Shown here: positions 1 to 8,636 of the stretch, piece by piece
Numbering within the stretch: the first letter of the stretch is position 1
How the letters are laid out: each line of letters opens with the position of its first letter
Source of the DNA: DAHVFY01 sp040388665
Lineage (GTDB): Bacteria; Chlamydiota; Chlamydiia; Chlamydiales; Rhabdochlamydiaceae
Length of the DNA: 64,000 bases
Direction of reading: 5' to 3'
Assembly (NCBI GenBank): GCA_040388665.1
Contig: JAZKBL010000013.1
Span: 42,832-106,831, forward strand
The notes under the pieces: generated by a model
Databases searched by the model: none
Told to the model about the DNA's origin: nothing
The model's input: only the letters and a program-made list of their open reading frames with translations
Program-made: the position numbers and the translations under genes

Positions 1-1195
1 GAATGATGGGTATGATACCCAGACTAAAAAAAGTTGTAAGAATAAGGGCTGCCCCTGTTCCCAAAAGAGCCGTAAGAGAGCTCAAAAGAAGTAGATGCTT
101 ATCATACTTCCCGGGAGCCGCATTCTGTAGATCTATGTAATAGCTATAACTATCAGCAATTGTCATAGGAACGATAACAAGGGAAATCCATATAAGAGCA
201 AGCGCTAAAACGCCAGCACCCCCTGTAACAATAAATCCGGCAACAGATGCAACACACCCCATAAAACCTGAAAGTGCAAAAAGGCTTTGCACTGCAGCGC
301 AACGCTTCCAAGCATTCTCTACCCTAGCAATTGTCTTATCGCGCACCTTTTTTTCTGAAAAGACGTAACATTTTTTGATGCGCATGACAGCTTTTTTCCC
401 AACTATTCTTTGCAGCTGCTCTTCACACTTAAGCTCTATCTTTTTCTTTTTAAGCTTATAGCCTATTTTTTTTAACTGATCATCGCTTTTAATACTGTGT
501 GGAAGTGTTTTTTTCGCCTCTTCAATTAACTCTTGTTTTGTATAACTCTCAAGTGTTTTTTTATCGCACAATCTCCCTTTAAGAAAACGAATTTTGTCTT
601 TCTCTTGACTATACGCATACTTAAACTCTCTCAACTGATAAAGCCGACAAAGAGAAGCAAAGCCCATAAGTAAATAAAAGACCGTAAAAACACCCGCTGA
701 TGTTTGTCCAGAGATAAATGTTGCGCGTTGCAAAACGGCAGATGCTCGTACACCTAAAACTTCAAAAGCCAAAGCACAAGGACGAAACGCAAGCATTGTT
801 GCTCCCCCAACAGACTGAGCAACAGAAGCACAGAAAGAAAAGCCTGATTCAATAAAACCCGATCTATCGCCAATTGCTTGAGCATGGAAGACCTTCAACG
901 CAGAGCTAAAAGCACCTAAAGCTCCCGTCAAAAAATTCAAAGCAGTCACTATCCCCATGGAGTGATAGAAAAAGCTGCTTTTTTCTAAAGGATACCCAAG
1001 AGCACTCGTCAAGTCCACGCAAACAGCACGTAACGCCCAGCCGGTGTCTCCATTAACGCTAATTGCCCCTGTAGACTTTCCACTTACACAATTTGAAAAA
1101 AAACCTGAAATAAAATTATTTTTATCCTCTATTTTGTAGGGACAAGCGCCTACAAAAGGATTATCATAACTATTTAATGTAATTGCATTAGACAT
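1..1195 (-). CDS. Multi-pass membrane protein, paralogue of next gene (partial, 3' end outside window)
   Basis: An open frame of 398 codons starts at the ATG at 1193-1195 (reading MSNAITLNSYDNPFVGACP) and runs off the window edge without a stop. I do not recognise a named family. The protein aligns along its length with the product of 1262-2659: both share a phenylalanine/tyrosine-rich N-terminal segment (FFYHS here, FFYQS there), a central Lys/Glu-rich stretch, and a hydrophobic C-terminal part containing the matching blocks SYYIDLQNAAPGKYDKH and SHYVDLRESGPGKHDKK. At least four strongly hydrophobic segments suggest a membrane protein. The 66-bp gap to the upstream gene on the same strand suggests a tandem duplication, possibly co-transcribed. 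Large hydrophobic paralogues are common among chlamydial inclusion or membrane proteins, but nothing here proves that role. Confidence 0.75.
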   Translation of the reverse strand, partial: MSNAITLNSYDNPFVGACPYKIEDKNNFISGFFSNCVSGKSTGAISVNGDTGWALRAVCVDLTSALGYPLEKSSFFYHSMGIVTALNFLTGALGAFSSALKVFHAQAIGDRSGFIESGFSFCASVAQSVGGATMLAFRPCALAFEVLGVRASAVLQRATFISGQTSAGVFTVFYLLMGFASLCRLYQLREFKYAYSQEKDKIRFLKGRLCDKKTLESYTKQELIEEAKKTLPHSIKSDDQLKKIGYKLKKKKIELKCEEQLQRIVGKKAVMRIKKCYVFSEKKVRDKTIARVENAWKRCAAVQSLFALSGFMGCVASVAGFIVTGGAGVLALALIWISLVIVPMTIADSYSYYIDLQNAAPGKYDKHLLLLSSLTALLGTGAALILTTFFSLGIIPII

Positions 1196-1261
1196 AACTT
1201 CACTTTGTTTATTGTAATATTTTAAACAAAAGCGAAATTAAAAAGAATTAACAAATTATTT

Positions 1262-2659
1262 TTAATTACAGATATTAATTATTTTACTAGATTCTTGAAT
1301 TTCTTTCTCTTCTTTTTCTTCCTTGGCTTTTCTTTCTAGATTCAAAATATTTCTATAACTTATTACATTTAAACCAAGCCAAACGCCAGACACTAACAAT
1401 GTCAGAAGAATTGGAAGTATGCCGAAACTAAAAATGCTTGTTAGCACTATGGAAACACCCATTGCGATAAGAGCCACAACAGAGTTAATAATTAAAAACT
1501 TCTTGTCGTGTTTACCTGGACCTGATTCACGAAGATCGACATAATGGCTGTATGCATCGACAAAACTCATAGGCAGAATAACAGCAAAAATCATAGCAAG
1601 CGTCACAAGCGCAAAACCAACAGGTCCTGTAAAAATAAAGCCTGCAACCGTTGCGGCAATCCCTGCAAATCCAAAAACAACAGCCAAGCTGTTAATCACA
1701 ATTTTCTCAATAGCAACACCCTGCACAGTTGACATCAACTTGTCTAAATCAGGAGCCCCGCCTTTGATGTCTTTGACTGCCAAAGCACCGATAAGTCTTG
1801 TTAGCTCAGCCTCTTTTTTCATTTTAAGCTTATTTTCTACAAAAAGACGGCCAATCCTAGCTAATTTTTTTTCGTTTTTTGACACTTTGCTGCATTTCTT
1901 TTCCTTATCGTAAATCAAAGGAAGAATCGTTCTCCCTTCTTCGATGTATTTCTGTTTTAATTTTTCATCATTTCGACAATTGTGTCTTAAAGCTCTTCGC
2001 TCTTCTTTACTTACATCTAAATATGTCTTAAGGAAATTATATTTTTCTTCAGGTGTTTTCTTCTGATAGTACTTTGTATAGAATTTGACACATCTAAAGA
2101 GGCTGCGAGCGCCATTAATTCCGCAGAGCATATAGAAAATGCCAAAAAGACCCGTTGCGAGCTGTCCAAGCCCATAACTGACGCGTCCAAGCAGGCTAGC
2201 TGAGCTAAATCCCTGTGCGGCGACGACTACGGCTACAGGACGGTATGCGGTGATAGCAGCTCCAGCTCCAGTCTGAACACCCGCTCTTGTTAAATCAACG
2301 GCAGCATCAATAGTTCCATCATAATCGCCGATTTTCAACGCGTGCTCAATTCTAAAAAACGATTTTACAACATCGTAAATTCCGATAATAAAGTTAAAAG
2401 CAGAGGCAAAGCCCTCGGATTGATAGAAAAAGTTATATTTTGTTGGATTTGGAAATAAGTCCGTAACACTACGAATGAGCCAGCTAAAATCCATGCCAAC
2501 ATAAGAAGCATTAGACGCTTTCCCGCTAAGGAGAAAACCACCTCTTGGCTCGATAACAAAGCGCCCTACTTTTTGCCTTAGAGTCTCTACCTCTTTATTC
2601 GCAGGAATAGAGAGTAAGGTCTCTTCAGAAGGAGCTGTCCCTCGTATTTTAATAACCAT
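1262..2659 (-). CDS. Multi-pass membrane protein, tandem paralogue
   Basis: Encodes 465 residues of unknown function. The N-terminal 150 residues are mixed, with glycine/alanine-rich hydrophobic stretches. Residues about 195-300 are charged and probably cytosolic or coiled coil (many Lys and Glu). Residues about 320-440 hold four hydrophobic segments, two before and two after a polar loop with the motif YVDLRESGPGKHDKK. A Lys/Glu-rich tail ends the protein. It is a clear paralogue of the partial gene at 1-1195. No signal peptide or enzymatic motif is visible. It may be a host-facing membrane protein of a Chlamydiales-specific family, but this is inference from hydropathy and context only. Confidence 0.75.
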   Translation of the reverse strand: MVIKIRGTAPSEETLLSIPANKEVETLRQKVGRFVIEPRGGFLLSGKASNASYVGMDFSWLIRSVTDLFPNPTKYNFFYQSEGFASAFNFIIGIYDVVKSFFRIEHALKIGDYDGTIDAAVDLTRAGVQTGAGAAITAYRPVAVVVAAQGFSSASLLGRVSYGLGQLATGLFGIFYMLCGINGARSLFRCVKFYTKYYQKKTPEEKYNFLKTYLDVSKEERRALRHNCRNDEKLKQKYIEEGRTILPLIYDKEKKCSKVSKNEKKLARIGRLFVENKLKMKKEAELTRLIGALAVKDIKGGAPDLDKLMSTVQGVAIEKIVINSLAVVFGFAGIAATVAGFIFTGPVGFALVTLAMIFAVILPMSFVDAYSHYVDLRESGPGKHDKKFLIINSVVALIAMGVSIVLTSIFSFGILPILLTLLVSGVWLGLNVISYRNILNLERKAKEEKEEKEIQESSKIINICN

Positions 2660-2773
2660 AGCTTTTTTCCTTATTTACAATACTAATTATACCATAAAAG
2701 TTATTATAATTAAATATTTAATTTTAATATTTATAAGGAAATATAAAATTTTAACTATCAAATAGTTGCAAAT

Positions 2774-3424
2774 TTAACTTAAAAGCGGGGATAGGCTGAT
2801 GAGAACGTCTCTTAGGACTTCGAGAGGTCTCTGATCGGCATTAAAGCGGGAAACGAGGGCTTGGGGGTAGTGTTGTAATATATGAAGTGTTTCTTGGTTA
2901 TAAATCTCCATCCGCGTTCTAAGAACCTGTTCGTCAGCATCATCAGCACGCCTTTCGATGATCGCGCGCCTTTGCATCCGCTTTACAAGCTCATCAGGGC
3001 TGGACATCTCTAGCACAATAACGTGCATCACTTTAATATATTTGTCCAAAATAGCGGCTTGATTGGCAGTTCTTGGAATACCATCAAGAAGAAGAAATTG
3101 CTGTTGCGGAAAATAACGGTTTGTCGCAATCAACCCGTCCATATAATGTTTCCAAATATGAATCGTCACGTCATCTGGAACCAAATGTCCTTTCATCGCA
3201 TAACTATGAAATAATTTTCCGGCTGGCGATTCTAAAGAAAGGCCTCGAAAAATATCGCCTGAAGAAAGGTGAAAATGATTGCCAGCGCTGCTTAAAAACT
3301 TACCTAAAGTCCCCTTACCTGATCCAGGAGGGCCAAATAATAAAATTGAGCGGAAAGGTTCGTCATACTCAGGTATAAGACACTCGGCACGTTCGCTTGC
3401 TTGTTCTATCATTAACAACTCCAA
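2774..3424 (-). CDS. adk: Adenylate kinase
   Basis: Catalyses ATP + AMP to 2 ADP in the cytosol, maintaining adenylate balance. The 216-residue product has the P-loop GPPGSGKGTLGK near residues 31-42, the AMP-binding pattern SSGDIFRG, the LLDGIPRT segment and the RRADDADE/RTRMEIY block that closes the active site. The LID region is short, with no Cys4 zinc motif, so this is the short-LID form. The first about 25 residues before the core are longer than usual, and an in-frame ATG five codons in (MIEQASERA) could be the true start. The gene is transcribed toward the membrane-protein pair and diverges from the exoprotein gene at 3561. Confidence 0.9.
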   Translation of the reverse strand: MELLMIEQASERAECLIPEYDEPFRSILLFGPPGSGKGTLGKFLSSAGNHFHLSSGDIFRGLSLESPAGKLFHSYAMKGHLVPDDVTIHIWKHYMDGLIATNRYFPQQQFLLLDGIPRTANQAAILDKYIKVMHVIVLEMSSPDELVKRMQRRAIIERRADDADEQVLRTRMEIYNQETLHILQHYPQALVSRFNADQRPLEVLRDVLISLSPLLS

Positions 3425-3560
3425 AAAAAATCAATCTTTTATGTTCCTTTAGAATACATCACGAAAGCTTATCTCACAAGGATCTGTTTTTTCTTGACTT
3501 CTGTTAACAAAAAAAACACACTCGACTGTAAAGTTAAAAATTAACCATAAGGTTTAAGTT

Positions 3561-5765
3561 ATGAAAAATATCAAGCCCCTTATTTCACTTTTCATGCTAA
3601 CTGCAGTCTCCACGGCATTTGCCAATCCTCAAGGATTTCAACCCTTAGCAGGAGATGCTAACATTTCATTTTCTGATCATCAAACGTTAGAAGTTACCAC
3701 GGGACAACAATCTATCATTCAATGGGATACATTTTCCATCGATGCTTCTGAAACAACCAGATTTGTTATGCCAAACAGCAAGTCAACCGTTCTTAATCGC
3801 GTTTTAGGCGGTAAACTCAGTGAAATTATGGGAACTCTTGAAGCTAACGGCATGGTTTTTTTGATTAACCCAAAAGGTGTGCTTGTAGGTGAAGATGCTC
3901 ATGTTAATACAGCCAGCTTTATTGCATCGAGTTTTGATGTTCTTAACGATGAATTCATAAAGGGCGGAGACCTTGCTTTTAAAGGAACTGAAGGCTCTAT
4001 CATCAATCTTGGCACTATTACCGCATTAGATGGCGATGTTATTATGATTGGGCTCCAAGTTTCAAATGAGGGAATCATTGAAGCTTCTGAAGGGGTCGCC
4101 GCCCTTGCAGCAGGAACAGAGATTTATTTAAGACCGGACAGTGATGAAAAAATCCTTGTCAGATCTAAACTCTCTGATGTTTTAGCTAATGTCGGCATAG
4201 AAAATAGAGGTCTCATTACAGCTTTGCAAACCGAGCTTAAAGCCGATGGAAACATCTACTCAATCGCCATTAAAGACAGCGGTAAAATCGATGCTCTTAC
4301 AAGATGCAGACGTCTTGGAGATAAAATTTATCTTGTAACGGACGATGACGAAACAGATACTCTTACAAGATGCAGACGTCTTGGCAATAAAATCTATCTC
4401 GAAGCAGAGAGCGGCAACATAGAAACATCGGGAGAGCTTACAGCTCAAGGCGGAGAAATCAGACTTCTTGGCAATAGCATTGCCGTATTAAATGATGCTC
4501 ACATCAATGTTTCAAGCGAAAACCAAGGCGGCTCTATTTTAATCGGCGGAGATTATAAAGGTAGCAATCCTGACATCATTAACGCATCTTACGTGCGCAT
4601 CGAAGAAAAAGCTTTAGTTGAAGCGGACGCTTTTTTAGAAGGTAATGGAGGACGGGTCATTGTCTGGGCAGATCATCTAAATAGTTTTTTTGGAACAATC
4701 ACAGCACGTGGAGGCGAAACTTCCGGACACGGCGGTTTTGTTGAAGTGTCCAGTAAAGGTTTAATCGTCCCTGTCGGCGATGTAAACACTCTTGCAGCAC
4801 ATGGAGATACAGGAACTCTGCTTCTTGATCCTTGCGCTGTAACCATTACGGCACCGCCTGCTTTAGAGGGTGGTTTTGCAGCCGTTCCTGTCTGCCCTAC
4901 CATGACAAATCCTGTGAGCTTTAATTTCTCCAGCAATGCATCATCCACTATTTATGCAAGCAGAATTCAAAGTCTTTTAAGCTGTACAAATGTTGTAATC
5001 GATGCCTCTGCAACAGGAGCTGCAGCAACAGGCAGCATTACGGTTTTAAGCCCGATCTCATGGGCAACTGCGAACACTCTTACTTTAACTGCAACCGATG
5101 TTTCTAGCGTCGTCCAATTTGAATCTAATGTCACGAGTATTGCAGGCTCTCTGATAGTCAATGCTGACACAGTTGTTGTTGGAGATGCCTTGGGACTTAA
5201 CCATGCTGTAGGCGTTAATGTTAGAAATGTAACAATGAACATAACCGATTCTCTACTCGTTCAAGCCGGTACTACATCGAATGCTTCCGCTCAAATCTCC
5301 GGTTTTAACGTTAACCTCGATATAGGCGGAGATCTTAACATCGGAGGAGGGAGCGCATCAGGAGCTTACGGAGCCATAAAAGCTTCAGGAACAGTCCCTT
5401 TACCATGTTCCATCAACACTCTTGTCGGAGGCTCTATTTTCATCACTGCCGGCAGCGGAACTTCTAGTTCTGCAGCAATTACATCAACAAATGGCTCTAT
5501 TGTCATTGGGACTATAATGGATCCTGTTGGCGGCAGTATAGAACTTACAGGAAGCTCTACGGCAAGCTATGCAAATGCATACATTTCGGCACTGACATCC
5601 GGAGGTATAGATGTCGTATCCAACGGAGATGTCTTATTACAAGCCGGAGTACAGCAAGGTGCTAATGCTAATATCTTCACTCAAGGATCTGACAACTATG
5701 ATTGCCATATCAACATCACTACAAACACAGGCGATGTTGTGCTTTTAGGCGGCGGCGCGACTTAA
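3561..5765 (+). CDS. Two-partner-secretion exoprotein with haemagglutination-activity domain
   Basis: A 734-residue secreted protein. A Sec signal peptide (about residues 1-21, ending near AFA) is followed by a TPS/haemagglutination-activity domain of the FhaB type: residues about 30-130 contain QSIIQWDTFSIDASE, VLNRVLGG and FLINPKGVLVGEDA, the last being the NPNG-like motif used for recognition by a TpsB transporter. Further on are right-handed beta-helix blocks typical of these adhesins, such as GGRVIVWADH, ARGGETSGHGGFVEVSSKG and GTLLLDPCAVTI, then Gly/Ser/Thr-rich repeats to the end. A 22-residue unit (LTRCRRLG-KIYL) is duplicated at residues about 245-288. No TpsB/POTRA-barrel gene lies in the window. 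The protein ends just before a strong terminator and is short for the family, so it may be a naturally small or truncated member. Confidence 0.85.
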   Translation: MKNIKPLISLFMLTAVSTAFANPQGFQPLAGDANISFSDHQTLEVTTGQQSIIQWDTFSIDASETTRFVMPNSKSTVLNRVLGGKLSEIMGTLEANGMVFLINPKGVLVGEDAHVNTASFIASSFDVLNDEFIKGGDLAFKGTEGSIINLGTITALDGDVIMIGLQVSNEGIIEASEGVAALAAGTEIYLRPDSDEKILVRSKLSDVLANVGIENRGLITALQTELKADGNIYSIAIKDSGKIDALTRCRRLGDKIYLVTDDDETDTLTRCRRLGNKIYLEAESGNIETSGELTAQGGEIRLLGNSIAVLNDAHINVSSENQGGSILIGGDYKGSNPDIINASYVRIEEKALVEADAFLEGNGGRVIVWADHLNSFFGTITARGGETSGHGGFVEVSSKGLIVPVGDVNTLAAHGDTGTLLLDPCAVTITAPPALEGGFAAVPVCPTMTNPVSFNFSSNASSTIYASRIQSLLSCTNVVIDASATGAAATGSITVLSPISWATANTLTLTATDVSSVVQFESNVTSIAGSLIVNADTVVVGDALGLNHAVGVNVRNVTMNITDSLLVQAGTTSNASAQISGFNVNLDIGGDLNIGGGSASGAYGAIKASGTVPLPCSINTLVGGSIFITAGSGTSSSAAITSTNGSIVIGTIMDPVGGSIELTGSSTASYANAYISALTSGGIDVVSNGDVLLQAGVQQGANANIFTQGSDNYDCHINITTNTGDVVLLGGGAT
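4294..4425 (+). repeat. Internal 66-bp tandem duplication in exoprotein gene
   Basis: Two in-frame units of 66 bp (4294-4359 and 4360-4425) start with the same 25 bases (ctcttacaagatgcagacgt plus cttgg) and stay nearly identical for about 40 bases before diverging. They encode two LTRCRRLG(D/N)KIYL blocks that are unusually Arg/Cys-rich for this otherwise acidic beta-helix protein. Confidence 0.85.
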
Positions 5766-5784
5766 GGAATCCAACGTTCATTTA

Positions 5785-5820
5785 CCCGCTCGGGAAACTC
5801 TCCCGAGCGGGCTTTTTTTT
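5785..5820 (+). terminator. Rho-independent terminator after exoprotein gene
   Basis: A perfect 11-bp GC-rich stem (cccgctcggga paired with tcccgagcggg) with a 5-nt loop is followed by eight T. It begins 20 bp after the stop codon of the exoprotein gene. Confidence 0.93.
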
Positions 5821-5821
5821 C

Positions 5822-5848
5822 TTGAGGATATTCGTTATTTTTTATACA
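5822..5848 (+). promoter_or_regulatory. Weak sigma70-like promoter candidate for rpmG
   Basis: TTGAGG at 5822-5827 and TATACA at 5843-5848 are separated by 15 bp and lie right after the terminator and about 35 bp before the rpmG start. The spacing is short, so this is only suggestive. Confidence 0.3.
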
Positions 5849-5882
5849 ATGGCCTCAAAATTTTTAGTAAAGGTGATTCTCT

Positions 5883-6041
5883 ATGGCAAAAGGCGCACGC
5901 GACAATATCAAAATGAAAAGCACAGAAAGCTCAGAGTGCTATTGGACTTCAAAAAATAAGCGTACAAAAACAGAACGTCTCGAACTTAAAAAATTCGATA
6001 AAAAGCTGAGAAGACGCGTCATTTTCAAAGAAGCCAAGTAA
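5883..6041 (+). CDS. rpmG: 50S ribosomal protein L33
   Basis: A 52-residue protein that starts MAKGARDNIKMKSTESS, contains the conserved block KNKRTKTERLELKKFD and ends RRRVIFKEAK, which is the full-length L33 pattern. L33 is a small subunit-interface component of the large ribosomal subunit. The Cys-pair zinc motif of some L33 paralogues is absent (one Cys only), so this is the zinc-independent type. A purine-rich GGTG lies 8 bp before the ATG. The gene is followed by lolC-like and lolD genes; I recall the same order (rpmG, then the Lol permease and ATPase) in C. trachomatis. Confidence 0.93.
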   Translation: MAKGARDNIKMKSTESSECYWTSKNKRTKTERLELKKFDKKLRRRVIFKEAK

Positions 6042-6063
6042 TTTTTGGCATACAGTTGGTGCT

Positions 6064-7989
6064 ATGTTTGAACTGTCTGTTGCTCTCAAGTATCTGATTC
6101 CTAAACGGAAGCAACTATCGGTATCGCTCATCTCACTCATGTCAGTAGGGGTAATTTCACTCGTAGTGTGGCTCCTGCTTTTGTTTTTATCGATCACAGA
6201 AGGGATTGAAAAAGGCTGGTTAGAAAAACTAACAGCTCTAAATGCCCCAGTACGCATTAACCCTACCCCCGCCTATTTTAACTCTTATTATTATCAAATA
6301 GATTCTGTTAGCGAAACTTCCAGCTTTTTATACAAATCCATTGGGGAAAAGGCAGAAGCACTCATTTCTGACCCTTACTCAATGGACAGCGACATGGAAA
6401 TCCCCGCCTATTGGCCTGTTATTGATAAAGATTCTGACGGCTCAATAAAAGATCCTGTCAAAAAAGCTTATCAAATCCTTAAAAATAAGGGGCTTATCTA
6501 CCAAGATTATGAAATCTCGGGCGCTCTCATGCGCTTAGAGCTTATCCGGTCAAAATCTCAACTGATCACGACACACGGAGATCTCACTCAAAGCAATCTC
6601 ACCCAAGCTTCTTACGTTGCTTCTTTTGCTGAAAATAGCCCTTATGTGCAATCTCTTATCAGCAAACCCGACGCTAAAGATCTAAATAATCTTTTCTATC
6701 TTGCGAACCTTCATACACTTTCTTTAGATTCCCTATTAAAACAGGTCGATATTAAGTCTGTTAAAACCTCCAGCAATTATTGGCGCTTCCCTCCAGAACT
6801 CCTTCCTGAGAAAAAACAATTTTTTGTAGAGCCTTATCTGAGTCAGGGCAAACTCTCTCATTTTATTTTTAATAAAAAAAAGGGGGAACCGCTAGTTCGT
6901 CTAGGAAACACTCTCATTTTCCGTGGCGAAAGCTACCCTTTATCTACAATCTTTTTTACAACAGAAGAGATGTATTTTACTGTTAAAAACGTTGATGGAG
7001 CATCAAAGCAGAATCTTAGGGATGTCTGCTTTGATGTAGAAGGGAGCTTGCAAGGAGAGATGTTCAGCGGCAAAATTGCCTGGGATGGTTTAGAAATTGC
7101 CGATGCTACAATCCATCATCTTGAAAAGATTGCACCCGCATCAAGCTCCGGTGTTTTTCTTGCAAAAAGTTATCAAGAAAATGGTGTAAGAATCGGTGAC
7201 AGAGGCTATCTATCCTACACGGCTCCAACTGCGAGCTCAATTCAAGAGCAAAGACTTCCTATCTATGTTGCAGGCTTTTATGACCCAGGCATTATGGCTG
7301 TTGGCAATAAATGCATTTTAGCGCCAGGACCTATCGTTCATGCAATTAACATCTCGAATCACTCAGCGCATCTTAACCCCTCTGAAGCAAACGGCATTCA
7401 TGTATGGTTTCCAAATTTAAACGATGCTAAAAAAATCAAAAAAGAGATCATTACCGCTTTTAAAGAATCTGGAATTGATAACTACTGGAAGGTCTCAACG
7501 TTTCATGAATATGATTTTGCAAGAGATCTCATGCAACAATTTCAAAGTGATAGATATCTATTTACGCTTATCGGCATTATCATTTTAACTGTTGCTTGCT
7601 GCAATATTATTTCTTTGCTCGTGCTACTTGTCAATGACAAAAAAAAAGAAATCGGTATCCTTCAGTCCATGGGAGCTTCCACAAAAAGTATTGCAGCTAT
7701 TTTCGGTCTTTGTGGGATTACAATGGGGATACTCAGCAGTCTTATTGGGATTGGTGCTGCTTTTCTTACCCTTCATCATATTGACATCGTTGTTAGCCTC
7801 TTGAGCATTCTTCAAGGACATGATGCCTTTAATGCTGCATTTTATGGTAAATCTCTACCAAGCTCACTTAGTCACAATGCTCTTATTTTCATCCTTATCG
7901 CAACGCCTATCATCTCTTTACTTGCGGGCCTTGTTCCTGCAATCAAAGCTTGCCGTCTTCGTCCTTCCGCCATTTTGAGGTCGGAATGA
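6064..7989 (+). CDS. lolC: Lipoprotein-releasing ABC transporter permease (LolC/E-like)
   Basis: Membrane subunit of a MacB/LolCDE-type ABC system that extracts lipoproteins from the inner membrane. The 641-residue product has an N-terminal transmembrane helix (about residues 20-45), a long periplasmic domain (about 45-490), then three C-terminal helices of the FtsX fold; the sequence LLVNDKKKEIGILQSMGAS just after the second helix is the signature coupling loop of this family. It is about 230 residues longer than E. coli LolC or LolE because of the enlarged periplasmic domain. Its TGA overlaps the ATG of lolD. Only one permease gene is present, so a homodimer is likely. Confidence 0.87.
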   Translation: MFELSVALKYLIPKRKQLSVSLISLMSVGVISLVVWLLLLFLSITEGIEKGWLEKLTALNAPVRINPTPAYFNSYYYQIDSVSETSSFLYKSIGEKAEALISDPYSMDSDMEIPAYWPVIDKDSDGSIKDPVKKAYQILKNKGLIYQDYEISGALMRLELIRSKSQLITTHGDLTQSNLTQASYVASFAENSPYVQSLISKPDAKDLNNLFYLANLHTLSLDSLLKQVDIKSVKTSSNYWRFPPELLPEKKQFFVEPYLSQGKLSHFIFNKKKGEPLVRLGNTLIFRGESYPLSTIFFTTEEMYFTVKNVDGASKQNLRDVCFDVEGSLQGEMFSGKIAWDGLEIADATIHHLEKIAPASSSGVFLAKSYQENGVRIGDRGYLSYTAPTASSIQEQRLPIYVAGFYDPGIMAVGNKCILAPGPIVHAINISNHSAHLNPSEANGIHVWFPNLNDAKKIKKEIITAFKESGIDNYWKVSTFHEYDFARDLMQQFQSDRYLFTLIGIIILTVACCNIISLLVLLVNDKKKEIGILQSMGASTKSIAAIFGLCGITMGILSSLIGIGAAFLTLHHIDIVVSLLSILQGHDAFNAAFYGKSLPSSLSHNALIFILIATPIISLLAGLVPAIKACRLRPSAILRSE

Positions 7990-8636
7990 AAATTCTTAAA
8001 ATAATATCGCTTTCTAAGTCCTACTGCACACCAAGCGAGGTTCATGTTCTTAAAGAGATCTGTTTTGAAGTAGAACAAGGGGAATCTATTGCCATTATGG
8101 GAAAATCAGGCGAGGGAAAAAGCACTCTTCTTCATATTTTAGGCACTTTAGAAAAACCAAGTTCCGGAGAAATTGAACTTCTCGGAAAACCGCTAAACAG
8201 TTACTTTCTCCCTAAACTGCGCAATGAAAACATTGGTTTTATTTTCCAAACCTTTAATCTGCTTGAAGACTATACACTGTTAGAAAATATGCTGATGCCT
8301 GCAAAAATTGGGCGCAAAACCCCTGATCTCAACCGAGCGCACGCGCTTCTTCAAGAAGTTGGCTTAGAAGAGAGGGCTCTATTTCTTACAAAATATCTTT
8401 CCGGCGGAGAAAAACAAAGAGCTAGCATCGCAAGAGCTCTTTTTAACGACCCTGACCTAATTCTTGCTGATGAGCCCTCTGGAAATCTCGATCGAAGCAA
8501 TTCTACAATAATCCACAATTTACTCTTGAAATGCGTTAAGGAACGGAATAAAACTCTAATCGTTGTCACCCACGATCCTGAGCTCGCAGAACTATGCGAC
8601 CGTAAAATCACCCTTAAAAATGGAAAGCTTACATGA
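7986..8636 (+). CDS. lolD: Lipoprotein-releasing system ATP-binding protein
   Basis: Cytosolic ATPase partner of the preceding permease. The 216-residue product carries Walker A GKSGEGKST (about residues 37-45), the Q-loop in FIFQTFNLL, the ABC signature LSGGEKQR and Walker B LILADEPSGNLD, followed by the H-loop VVTHD. I place the start at the ATG at 7986, which overlaps the permease stop as ATGA; a longer frame starts at 7950 but would overlap the permease by 40 bp and adds non-family residues. It in turn overlaps the next gene by four bases, so the three genes are translationally coupled. Confidence 0.92.
   Translation: MKILKIISLSKSYCTPSEVHVLKEICFEVEQGESIAIMGKSGEGKSTLLHILGTLEKPSSGEIELLGKPLNSYFLPKLRNENIGFIFQTFNLLEDYTLLENMLMPAKIGRKTPDLNRAHALLQEVGLEERALFLTKYLSGGEKQRASIARALFNDPDLILADEPSGNLDRSNSTIIHNLLLKCVKERNKTLIVVTHDPELAELCDRKITLKNGKLT

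Noticed and set aside
5702..5959. 85-codon frame spanning the end of the exoprotein gene and rpmG
   Set aside because: It crosses a strong terminator and is out of frame with both real genes.
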